From Fodinibius sp052060035 (lineage in GTDB: Bacteria; Bacteroidota; Rhodothermia; Balneolales; Balneolaceae), in the NCBI RefSeq assembly GCF_052060035.1, contig NZ_JBPOEA010000005.1, positions 62,001-126,000 on the forward strand: a stretch of DNA of 64,000 nt. The letters are read 5' to 3'. The translations under genes were made by a program, and so were the position numbers. Positions 45,380-53,072 of the stretch are shown here, piece after piece; position 1 is the first letter of the stretch; every line of letters starts with the position of its first letter. The notes under the pieces are model-generated. The model had not been told where the DNA came from, made no database searches, and was given only the letters and a program-made list of their open reading frames with translations.

Positions 45380-46057
45380 TCAGTGGACTTTAAATTTGTA
45401 TCCTATGCCGTAGACACTTTTGATATAATCATTAGCCCCGGCGTTCTCCAGTTTCTTGCGCAGATTCTTAATATGTTGATAAACAAAATCGAGATTTTCG
45501 AGATGGTCAACATAATCGCCCCACAAGTGTTCGGCAATAGTTTGTTTGGAGAGCACGTGGTTTTTGTTGGATGAGAAATAGAGCAGCAACTCGTACTCTT
45601 TGGGCGTTAGGTCAACGGGGGTTCCCTCCACTGTAACCTCCATCGTTTTAGTATTTATGGCTATTTCATTGACGTTAAGGATTTCCCTGCCATCGCGCTG
45701 TTGGCGTCGATTTATGGCCTTAATGCGGGCATGGAGTTCCGGCAACTGAAAGGGTTTGGTGATATAGTCATCTGCTCCCAGTTCGAGACCTTCCACTTTG
45801 TCGTCCAAAGCATTTTTTGCGGATATGATGATAGTTCCCGTTTCAGGATTTACGGATTTTAGCTCGCGTAAAACCTGAAGCCCCGAACCGCCGGGAATCA
45901 TAATATCGATGAGCACAACATCGTAAGTGTACGACATTACCTTATCAAAAGCTTCGGAATAGGATTGAGCGGATTCACAGATGTACCCTTCTCGTTTTAA
46001 ATATGTCTGGATATTCTGCAGTAAATCTTCGTTGTCTTCGATGATAAGTAGTTTCAT
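45380..46057 (-). CDS. OmpR/PhoB-family response regulator
   Basis: 225 residues. The receiver has Asp51 as phosphate acceptor (LIDIMIPGGSG) and Lys in ITKPFQLPEL. The C-terminal winged helix carries EVTVEGTPVDLTPKEYELLL, SKQTIAEHLWGDYVDHLENL, DFVYQHIKNLRKKL and ends SVYGIGYKFKV. First gene of the pair with the kinase. It binds DNA as a dimer, usually at direct repeats, but no repeat stood out near the receptor promoter. Confidence 0.96.
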   Translation of the reverse strand: MKLLIIEDNEDLLQNIQTYLKREGYICESAQSYSEAFDKVMSYTYDVVLIDIMIPGGSGLQVLRELKSVNPETGTIIISAKNALDDKVEGLELGADDYITKPFQLPELHARIKAINRRQQRDGREILNVNEIAINTKTMEVTVEGTPVDLTPKEYELLLYFSSNKNHVLSKQTIAEHLWGDYVDHLENLDFVYQHIKNLRKKLENAGANDYIKSVYGIGYKFKVH

Positions 46058-46142
46058 AGCAATACAAACATAACAAATGAATTTGAAGCAAAACTGAAGC
46101 TCAATAAATTATATTTTTAAACGCGTATATTAGTACATTTAA

Positions 46143-46772
46143 AAACTACGGTTAATCAAAAAAGTTGGTTTAAATCTTATTATACGCCCTGTTATACTAA
46201 TTCTTGTCTTAGGCATTTGTTTTGGAGGATGTAATTCGGAGCGGGGAGCACCTATCACTGAAAAGAAAACAGATTCAGTAATAGAAACGGATACAAATAG
46301 CAATACTGTGTTGCAAAAGAACGGGCCTGCTGATTTTAAACGACAGTCCAGCCGTATTGGTCAGTTGGTATATGTACCGGTTTATTCATACATCTATCGA
46401 CAAAATCGTCAGAAAACATTTAATCTGACAACTACACTTAGTATTAGAAATGCAGATCCATATCGTAACTTGATTATTACAGAAGTGTCTTATTATGACT
46501 CCGACGGTGAGCTTATTCAGGAGTATATTGATTCAGGTTAGCAGCTTAGCCCGTTGGCTACTACCTCGTATGTGATCGAAGAAGCTGATTTGCGGGGCGG
46601 CGTCGGGGCTAACTTTCTGGTACGGTGGTATTCGCAGAATCCTATTTATCCACCCGTTATTGAAGTGGTAAATATTAGTGCATCCCAGCAACAAGGTATT
46701 TCATTTTTAAGTGGAGGACGTGTACTTCAGGAGCGTTCTGTAAGTACATGCGCCAATGAATGTAATTGGTAG
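46143..46772 (+). pseudogene. DUF3124 lipoprotein gene with no start codon and an in-frame amber codon
   Basis: One frame, closed by a stop at 46140, reads through a lipoprotein signal (VILILVLGICFGGC near 46191-46232), a Thr/Ser/Asn linker, then the DUF3124 domain (LVYVPVYSYIYRQNRQKTFN, LTTTLSIRNADPYRN, EVSYYDSDGELIQEY). A TAG at 46539-46541 interrupts it, and the same frame resumes with QLSPLATTSYVIEEADL and FLVRWYSQNPIYPPVIEV. It ends normally at CANECNW. No ATG, GTG or TTG precedes the signal peptide in frame, and GTG at 46308 would lose it. Two lesions in an otherwise well-kept sequence suggest recent inactivation. Confidence 0.85.
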
Positions 46773-46830
46773 TTGAATCGCTCAGCATTCTGCTTGTTAT
46801 TTTTTATACCAAACCACAATTATTTTCGAC

Positions 46831-47250
46831 CTAAGAGTTTTTATTCGTTGAATATTTAGATTCAATTTCTATGACCCCGTAGTGACCTTGCATACCATAT
46901 TGTGCAGAAGCGCCCGGCGGTAATACTTTGACAGAGTTTATATCACCTCGAGAAAACATACTCGAAACACGAGAGTAACTTCGACCAGCCTTTTGGCCAT
47001 CTACAACGAATAATGGCTGCGCCGTAGGATTATTGATTGATTTATGTCCTCGTATGAGGATTTGGATGTTTTCACCACTTCCATTGAGCTGTACGCTGCT
47101 GGCGCGGCGCAAGAAATCCTCGAGGGTCCAATAGCTGGTATAATCATGGGATTGGATTTGCTGTGATTGTTGACTGGTTGTAGCACATCCTATTAAACCG
47201 AGCAATAGCACACACAATCCTATTGATATACCTAAATTTAATCGTTTCAT
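46831..47250 (-). CDS. Stand-alone TonB-plug-like lipoprotein, copy 1
   Basis: 139 residues. Signal peptide with lipobox LIGC (Cys22). The mature part has the layout of a SusC/TonB-receptor plug domain without any barrel: LEDFLRRASSVQLNG, ILIRGHKSIN, PLFVVDGQKAGRSYSRVSSM, DINSVKVLPPGASAQYG, QGHYGVIEIESK. In a receptor this piece fills the barrel. As a free lipoprotein it may bind a ligand or partner at the membrane. It is a paralogue of the next gene, 94 bases upstream on the same strand. Confidence 0.8.
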   Translation of the reverse strand: MKRLNLGISIGLCVLLLGLIGCATTSQQSQQIQSHDYTSYWTLEDFLRRASSVQLNGSGENIQILIRGHKSINNPTAQPLFVVDGQKAGRSYSRVSSMFSRGDINSVKVLPPGASAQYGMQGHYGVIEIESKYSTNKNS

Positions 47251-47344
47251 AGCGGTGGGATTTGATTAACAATATTAGGTACTTAATAGTATAGCTATTT
47301 ATTGGTAATTAAATAAATAAAAATTAACCACTTACCACTATTAT

Positions 47345-47752
47345 TTATTGATTCTTCGTGTGAATGAGTATAACTCCAAAATGGCCCTCCATGCCATATC
47401 GGGCAGATTGTGATGGGGGGAGGACTTCGATATAATTTATTTCTCCAGGATATAACATCTCATTTACGTTGGCAAAACTTCGGCCCGCCTTTTGTCCATC
47501 TATGATATACAAGGGTTGGCTTGCGGGGTTATTTGTAGTACTTTCGCCACGTATAATTACGCGTTCACTTCCCGGGCTACCGGTAATCATCGCTTTGGAA
47601 GTTCTGCGAAGGTGATCTTTAAGTGTCCAGTTATTTTCTGGATTCATCTTTTGCGTATTATCCTTATTTGTGGTGCTGGAGGTAGAGCAGCCCAACACCG
47701 AAACAAATAAACCCGCGGCAAACAATACGATTAGGGGTTTTGAAAATTTCAT
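47345..47752 (-). CDS. Stand-alone TonB-plug-like lipoprotein, copy 2
   Basis: 135 residues, with lipobox VLGC (Cys22). It follows the same plan as its neighbour: LKDHLRRTSKAMITGSPGSE, RVIIRGESTTNNPASQPLY, IIDGQKAGRSFANVNEM, INYIEVLPPSQSARYGMEG, HFGVILIHTK. The two share the VDGQKAGRS-type core and the LPP-SARYGMEGHFGV end, so they come from a tandem duplication. The Ala-x-Tyr-Gly-Met-x-Gly-His segment matches the receptor plug signature. No receptor barrel gene is adjacent; the nearest one is at 41560. Confidence 0.8.
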   Translation of the reverse strand: MKFSKPLIVLFAAGLFVSVLGCSTSSTTNKDNTQKMNPENNWTLKDHLRRTSKAMITGSPGSERVIIRGESTTNNPASQPLYIIDGQKAGRSFANVNEMLYPGEINYIEVLPPSQSARYGMEGHFGVILIHTKNQ

Positions 47753-47853
47753 AGTCTTAAAGGTCTATTGGGATTACATAAATCAACCTATAAAAGTTGG
47801 GGCTTGATTTTAAAAATATGTGGCAGAACGATAAGTGCTGGTGATAAGACGCA

Positions 47854-48645
47854 TTAATTCTTTAAGATTGTTTGGTCTAACATATCGGTATCTTTAAAAA
47901 CAAATTTATTAGTAAAAAGAATTCCTAAATAGACCGAAAGGATAGTGCCTGAAAAGATAGCAACCATAATCATAATTTGATATTTGATGGCAATGAGCGG
48001 TGAGCTTCCACTCAAAATTTGACCGGTCATCATCCCCGGCAGAGAAACAAGTCCAATTGTGGCCATGGAGGCAAGCGTTGGATTGGCTGACTTTTGGAGT
48101 GCTTCACTAAAAAAGGAATGTACCGCCTCTGCTCGGGTTGCACCGCAAGCAAGATAAAACTGATAGCGCTCTTGTTGCTCATGCAAGCTGTAATAAAATG
48201 CGTTGATACCAATCACATTACTCCTCAGGCAGTTACCCAGTACCATTCCCGTTATGGGAATAGTATATTGGGCAGCCAAAAGTTTAGGCAGTTGTATTAC
48301 GACCTCAAGAAAGAACAGGTCGATTACAATGATGCCTAAAAGCGTAGCTCCAAAGATCGGTATAATGACTGCCCATTTCCTTTTTAGATCGCTTCGATCA
48401 ATAGTAGCAAAGTCGGCCACGGCCACCATCACAAAAATCCATGCGGCATTAATCCAGGGATTGTCATATTCAAACAGATATTGTAAATAGTATCCCACAA
48501 AAAGCAGTTGCAGCACCATCCGTACCGAAGCCGTCAGTAGTTTTTTGTTAAGTCCTGTTCGGTATTTCCATAAAATATAGGCCGGCACCAGCATAATGAT
48601 AAAGCCGATTCCAAGCTGTGTCCATGTAAGGTCAATAATTCCCAT
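47854..48645 (-). CDS. ABC exporter permease, FetB/UPF0014 family
   Basis: 263 residues with about seven membrane helices. Family segments include YTIPITGMVLGNCLRSNVIG, YLACGATRAEAVHSFFSEAL and TIGLVSLPGMMTGQILSGSS. FetAB exports iron in E. coli under oxidative stress, so metal export is likely here but not certain. Start and stop overlap in TAATG with the ATPase gene, which implies translational coupling. Last gene of the operon that starts at 50964. Confidence 0.9.
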   Translation of the reverse strand: MGIIDLTWTQLGIGFIIMLVPAYILWKYRTGLNKKLLTASVRMVLQLLFVGYYLQYLFEYDNPWINAAWIFVMVAVADFATIDRSDLKRKWAVIIPIFGATLLGIIVIDLFFLEVVIQLPKLLAAQYTIPITGMVLGNCLRSNVIGINAFYYSLHEQQERYQFYLACGATRAEAVHSFFSEALQKSANPTLASMATIGLVSLPGMMTGQILSGSSPLIAIKYQIMIMVAIFSGTILSVYLGILFTNKFVFKDTDMLDQTILKN

Positions 48646-49265
48646 TACGCAAGTGCTATTATGTTATCAGCTTGGTTTACCCAGAACGGATCGTGAGACG
48701 TTGAGATCACCGTCCGGTTATTGGCAAGCAATAATTTTGCAGCTTTTTGTTTGGATGCCTTATCAAGGGCCGAAGTTGGTTCATCCAGCAGAAGCAGGGG
48801 CTTATCAAGCAGATAGCAAATTGCTAACCCCACTCGTTGCCGCTGACCCGTTGAGAGATCCCGAAATTCTTTGTCAACGGTATCTGCCCGAAGCCCTAAT
48901 TCCTGTAATGTATTTATGTAATCTTGTTTATCCCGGTTGGATGATCTATTGGCGGCAAATTCAAAAGGTTTGGCCATCACATCCCCAACAGTACCAGAGC
49001 CTAAATTTAAATCTTGGGGAAGCCATGAAGTTTGTTTGCGTATTTCCCGGTCATCAAGTTCTGCGCGATTTATTGAGATAGTGCCTTTTTGAGGTTTGTA
49101 AAATCCCAAAAGGAGTTTAAGAAGGGTGCTTTTGCCTGATCCTGATTCTCCTTTTAGTATGGTATGTTGTCCCGCCTTTGCCAGAAATGAGAAATCCGTT
49201 ACAATCTGCTCATTTTCGAAGCTAAATGTGACGTTATCAAAAGATATTTCGGGTGAGGATGCCAA
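48645..49265 (-). CDS. ABC exporter ATP-binding protein, FetA-like
   Basis: 206 residues. Walker A GESGSGKST, signature DLSTGQRQRVGLA and Walker B LLLLDEPTSALD. It pairs with the permease gene downstream (stop/start overlap TAATG). The frame is open back into the aminotransferase gene, but that part is its shadow. The best start is the TTG at 49265, giving ASSPEISFDNVTFSFENE, since no ATG fits. Such a weak start is unusual and may keep the ATPase in step with the permease. Confidence 0.85.
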   Translation of the reverse strand: MASSPEISFDNVTFSFENEQIVTDFSFLAKAGQHTILKGESGSGKSTLLKLLLGFYKPQKGTISINRAELDDREIRKQTSWLPQDLNLGSGTVGDVMAKPFEFAANRSSNRDKQDYINTLQELGLRADTVDKEFRDLSTGQRQRVGLAICYLLDKPLLLLDEPTSALDKASKQKAAKLLLANNRTVISTSHDPFWVNQADNIIALA

Positions 49266-49287
49266 TATGATCCAGATACTTTTGGTA

Positions 49288-50202
49288 TTAAAACGGAAGT
49301 GGTTCTCCGGTATTTTTAGCACGTTCGCGATGCAGCTTTTGGAGCTGCTGGGTAACAGGTCCTTTGGTACCATCGCCAATTACGCGCTGATCAATTTCTA
49401 CGGCGGGAACCAATTCACCCATAGTGCCGGTAGTGAAGCATTCGTCGGCAGAGTACATTTCGGCCATACTGATGCGCTTCTCAGCTGCCGGGATGTCATT
49501 TTCTTTACAGAGATCAATAACGATGCCGCGTGTTATGCCCGGCAGACAACTATCCGCAAAGGGGGTGAGTACTTTGCCCTTTTTGACAAAAAAGATGTTT
49601 GTCGCATTTACTTCCGAGACGTACCCTTCAATATCCATCATTACTGCGCCATCGGCGCCGGCAACATTGGCCTCGATTTTGGCCAGTATATTGTTGATCA
49701 GATTGTTGTGATGGATTTTGGAATCAATGCACTGCGGGGGGTTACGCCGTATTGATGAAGTAACTAATTGAAGACCTTCTCTATCCTCATGGATAGGTGG
49801 CTTCCACTCGGCCAGGACAATAAGTGTTGGCCCGTATTGATTAACCCCGGGATCCATATAGGAGGTGACCTTCTTGCCCCGCGAAAGCGTAAGCCGGATA
49901 TGTGTTTCGTCACGCATGTCGTTGGCTTCGAGCGTGGCAAAAATTGCCTCTTTGATTTTATCATTTGATGGCACGCTGTCGAAAGCCATCGCATGGGCGG
50001 AATTCTGAAGGCGCTCGAGATGTTCATCGAGGGCGAATATTTTCCCATCGTAAACGCGTAGTCCTTCCCATACCCCATCACCGCCCTGCACCAAGCTGTC
50101 AAAGACAGAAATATTAGCTTCCTGGCGATCATAGAGTTCTCCGTCAATCCAAACCTTAAGATCTTCATTTCGGGGATCGGGGATTGTGGGATGTGTGTCC
50201 AT
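49288..50202 (-). CDS. Class IV aminotransferase (branched-chain/D-amino-acid family)
   Basis: 304 residues. Fold type IV PLP enzyme: DGELYDRQEANISVFDSLV, GGDGVWEGLRVYDGKIFAL, then the PLP lysine in DSKIHHNNLINNILAK, and the phosphate-binding GYVSEVNATNIFFV and LPGITRGIVIDLCKE. Branched-chain amino-acid transaminase (IlvE) and D-alanine transaminase share this layout. The GxxxxxEGLR and NNLINN parts fit the branched-chain group more closely. It is the second gene of an operon behind a sulfotransferase-like gene (30-base gap) and ahead of FetAB. Confidence 0.88.
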   Translation of the reverse strand: MDTHPTIPDPRNEDLKVWIDGELYDRQEANISVFDSLVQGGDGVWEGLRVYDGKIFALDEHLERLQNSAHAMAFDSVPSNDKIKEAIFATLEANDMRDETHIRLTLSRGKKVTSYMDPGVNQYGPTLIVLAEWKPPIHEDREGLQLVTSSIRRNPPQCIDSKIHHNNLINNILAKIEANVAGADGAVMMDIEGYVSEVNATNIFFVKKGKVLTPFADSCLPGITRGIVIDLCKENDIPAAEKRISMAEMYSADECFTTGTMGELVPAVEIDQRVIGDGTKGPVTQQLQKLHRERAKNTGEPLPF

Positions 50203-50232
50203 AACTTTTGTATTCAGTATTCTTACTTAACA

Positions 50233-50964
50233 TTATTTTTTTATTGCATGTGCAAACAATCTATCATAAATAGACTTACAGTGTTCGTAAAGGGGATCAA
50301 GGTGATCCGGAAGTGTTTGGCTTTTCGAAGTATAGGGATTAAAGCCTGTAGACTTATGAACATTATCATACCAATATTCGGCCCACACTCCGTCTTCGGG
50401 AATAGGTCCCGGTGCCCACGAAAGCATGGATTCCTCAAAAGGAATATTCAATCGTTCACATAATGCGGATAAAACAAATTCAGGATCTTCTAACAGCTCT
50501 TTAGCGTCAAGAACAGTAAGAGGTATATTGTTATTTTCGGCAGTTTCAAATAGATCAAGCAGTTGCTGATAGCCTGTATCACGAAGCGATGGGTCGGACA
50601 GAGACTTATCAAGTGAGAGGAGCATATCAGCAGGATCTCGAATTAAAAAAACAGGTATAAATTCTTCGAACAGTTGGGAAAGAGTATGGTCCATTTCAAT
50701 CATGTGATGAGCCATGTTTTTAACAAACAACACATCAGAATTAGCCCCGGTTGTCATCAAGTTTTGCATTGCAACAGAGGGATCTTTGGGTTGGCTTTCG
50801 ATGACTTTGGCCCGTCCGGGATGTTCGGCTCCGCTCTGCAACAGGTAATGAGCATAGAACGGCTCATCGATCACTTTGGTATCGCTGCGCTGGGCAAAAG
50901 AATACATAATGGCCGTGGAAATGTTACGAGGACCAGACCACATATTTATCCTGATATTTCCCAT
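50233..50964 (-). CDS. Sulfotransferase-like P-loop protein
   Basis: 243 residues. The N-terminal 5'-phosphosulfate loop reads MWSGPRNISTAIMYSFAQR, followed by IDEPFYAHYLLQSGAEHPG. A second sulfate-donor segment is VFLIRDPADMLLSLDKSL. No signal peptide. It could move sulfate from PAPS to a small molecule, or act as a kinase-like nucleotide-binding relative. The same pairing with a class IV aminotransferase is, from memory, seen in other genomes, so a shared substrate is possible. First gene of the operon that runs to FetB. Confidence 0.75.
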   Translation of the reverse strand: MGNIRINMWSGPRNISTAIMYSFAQRSDTKVIDEPFYAHYLLQSGAEHPGRAKVIESQPKDPSVAMQNLMTTGANSDVLFVKNMAHHMIEMDHTLSQLFEEFIPVFLIRDPADMLLSLDKSLSDPSLRDTGYQQLLDLFETAENNNIPLTVLDAKELLEDPEFVLSALCERLNIPFEESMLSWAPGPIPEDGVWAEYWYDNVHKSTGFNPYTSKSQTLPDHLDPLYEHCKSIYDRLFAHAIKK

Positions 50965-51142
50965 ATCAACTAAATTTATTACATGTCGTTTGCGTGATAT
51001 ATGGTATAGATATTTTGGGGATCATCAAAAGTAATTACAGGATCGATTTAAAGAAGGCAATCGTCACCCGCTTTTTTACAATAGTTTTTATACTTTAAAA
51101 CATCGACCAACAAATAGAAATAGACCTCAATATATAGTTAAA

Positions 51143-52951
51143 ATGGGGCCCCGAAAGAATGAGAGCCGGAGGGATAAATTTCGGTTTGAAAAACGGTTAC
51201 TAAAAGGTTCAATGGTATTTTTTCATCGTAAAAATGATGATCGATATCGCTATGTTGATATCAGTCCCAATGTTAGCCATCTGTTGGGATATACCCGCTC
51301 TGAACTAAAACATGAGTATTTTAACTGGCCGAGCCACATACATCCGGAGGATCGCCAGTCTGTAATGTCATTTTTGGGAAGCCTGCCTTTGGGCAATACC
51401 CGGAAAATTGAATACCGGTTTAAGCATAAGTCCGGTCACTATCTTTGGTTGCGCGAAGAAGTGGAATTGATAGAGGAAGATGGTAAAAAAATATTAGCGG
51501 GGATAATAATTGAAAAAAGTGAGGATAAACAGTTGCAGAAGAAGCAGTCGGACGAAAGGCAAAAGTTACAGCAGTTGGCGCTGGATAATTTGAATGATAT
51601 GGTAGTAATTACCAAGGCCCCTAAAGATGATCCACTGAATTCAAATATCGTTTTTGTTAACAAGTCGTTCGAGGAGTTTACGGGTTATCATTCGGAAGAG
51701 GTAATCAACAAAACGCCCACGTTTTTACACGGACCGGAAACTTCGGCGGAGACTATAAACCGAATTAATAACAAAATTAGAGAGGGGCAATCGTTACGAG
51801 AGGAATTTATAAATTATAAAAAAGACGGTACTCCCTATTGGGTTGAACTGGACATGGCACCGTTTCCTACGGAGGATGGGAACTATGATTTTTGGGTAGG
51901 AATCAACCGGGATATCACCCAGCGAAAAAAAGCGGAGCAGAAACTTTGGGAGAGTGAAAAACGACATCGCACCTTTACTGAGTTGGCGTTTGACGCGATT
52001 TTTGAAATACATGTTGATGGTACCATACTGCGATGCAACAAACGAGCATGCGAACTGTTTGGATATGATCGCGAAGAGTTAATAGGCATGCATGTACTGG
52101 ATTTGACCCCCAAAGAATTTCATAGCAAGCAACCGGAAACCTTTGCCGGTATTACTACTACAGGTGATGATGCCTGGGAGCGAACTTATCAAAAGAAGGA
52201 TGGAACAAAGTTTCCTACTGAAATACATACATCATTTTATGAAATGGGTGGACAAAAACGCCTAATTGCATATGTCCGTGATAATACCGACCACAAAAAG
52301 TACGAACAGACGATTCGAAAATCTCTAAAAGAGAAAGAAACGTTGCTGGCCGAGGTGCACCATCGGGTGAAAAATAACTTGGCCATTATTTCCGGGTTGC
52401 TTCAGATGCAGGTGTTTAATACGGATGATGAAAACATACTGGCAAAGCTCAAAGAAAGCCAATCGCGTATACAGTCGATAGCAATGGTGCATGAAAAGCT
52501 TTACAGCTCGGAAACATTTTCGGAGATTGCCATTGATAAATACATCGACGATTTATTGCATATGATTGAAGAATCGATGTCCGATTTTGAAAAGGATATT
52601 TGTGTAAATACCGATATGGAAACGATTTTGTTGACGGTGGGGCAGGCTATTCCGTGTGGTTTGTTGCTCAACGAGATGATTACAAACTGCTACAAGCATG
52701 CATTTGAGCATCAAGAAGATGGCAAAATTGAAATATCTATTAAAGAAGAAGCAGAAAAAATTATGTTATCGGTAGCAGATAACGGTGTCGGATTGCCGGA
52801 AGATTTTGACATTGAGCAGCAGTCCTCGCTGGGGATGTCGATTATTAATACGCTGGCAAATCAGTTGAATGGACAGCTAAATGTAGAATCGGGAGATTTT
52901 GGCAGTCGTTTTTCATTAGCTTTTGAGATCGAACGTGATGTCGAAAAATGA
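51143..52951 (+). CDS. Cytoplasmic three-PAS sensor kinase of the HisKA_2 class
   Basis: 602 residues without membrane helices. Three PAS domains lie at about 15-130, 150-270 and 275-385. The kinase core has the HisKA_2 motif LLAEVHHRVKNNLAIISGLL with adjacent His406 and His407, and an HATPase_c domain (PCGLLLNEMITNCYKHAF, SVADNGVGLPEDFD, SLGMSIINTLANQL). The second PAS strongly resembles LOV photosensors (TFLHGPETS, NYKKDGTPYWVELDM, VGINRDIT) but has Pro where the flavin-binding Cys would be. No response regulator is adjacent. Such kinases often feed general-stress pathways. Confidence 0.9.
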   Translation: MGPRKNESRRDKFRFEKRLLKGSMVFFHRKNDDRYRYVDISPNVSHLLGYTRSELKHEYFNWPSHIHPEDRQSVMSFLGSLPLGNTRKIEYRFKHKSGHYLWLREEVELIEEDGKKILAGIIIEKSEDKQLQKKQSDERQKLQQLALDNLNDMVVITKAPKDDPLNSNIVFVNKSFEEFTGYHSEEVINKTPTFLHGPETSAETINRINNKIREGQSLREEFINYKKDGTPYWVELDMAPFPTEDGNYDFWVGINRDITQRKKAEQKLWESEKRHRTFTELAFDAIFEIHVDGTILRCNKRACELFGYDREELIGMHVLDLTPKEFHSKQPETFAGITTTGDDAWERTYQKKDGTKFPTEIHTSFYEMGGQKRLIAYVRDNTDHKKYEQTIRKSLKEKETLLAEVHHRVKNNLAIISGLLQMQVFNTDDENILAKLKESQSRIQSIAMVHEKLYSSETFSEIAIDKYIDDLLHMIEESMSDFEKDICVNTDMETILLTVGQAIPCGLLLNEMITNCYKHAFEHQEDGKIEISIKEEAEKIMLSVADNGVGLPEDFDIEQQSSLGMSIINTLANQLNGQLNVESGDFGSRFSLAFEIERDVEK

Positions 52952-53072
52952 CGATTTTATTAAAATGCTTTTTTAAAAAGAAACAATAGATTAGGACTTA
53001 AATGTTGTATTAAAGTGAACTCAAGAGTGTTAATAATATCCTCAAAATAATCAATCAAATCGGAGAATAAGT

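Noticed and set aside
46308..46541. Separate short gene starting at the GTG at 46308
   Set aside because: The frame continues upstream into a lipoprotein signal and downstream past the TAG into the same domain, so it is one broken gene, not a small one.
49266..49379. Extension of the FetA ATPase into the aminotransferase gene
   Set aside because: The extra residues are a frame-shadow of the aminotransferase and match no ABC ATPase.
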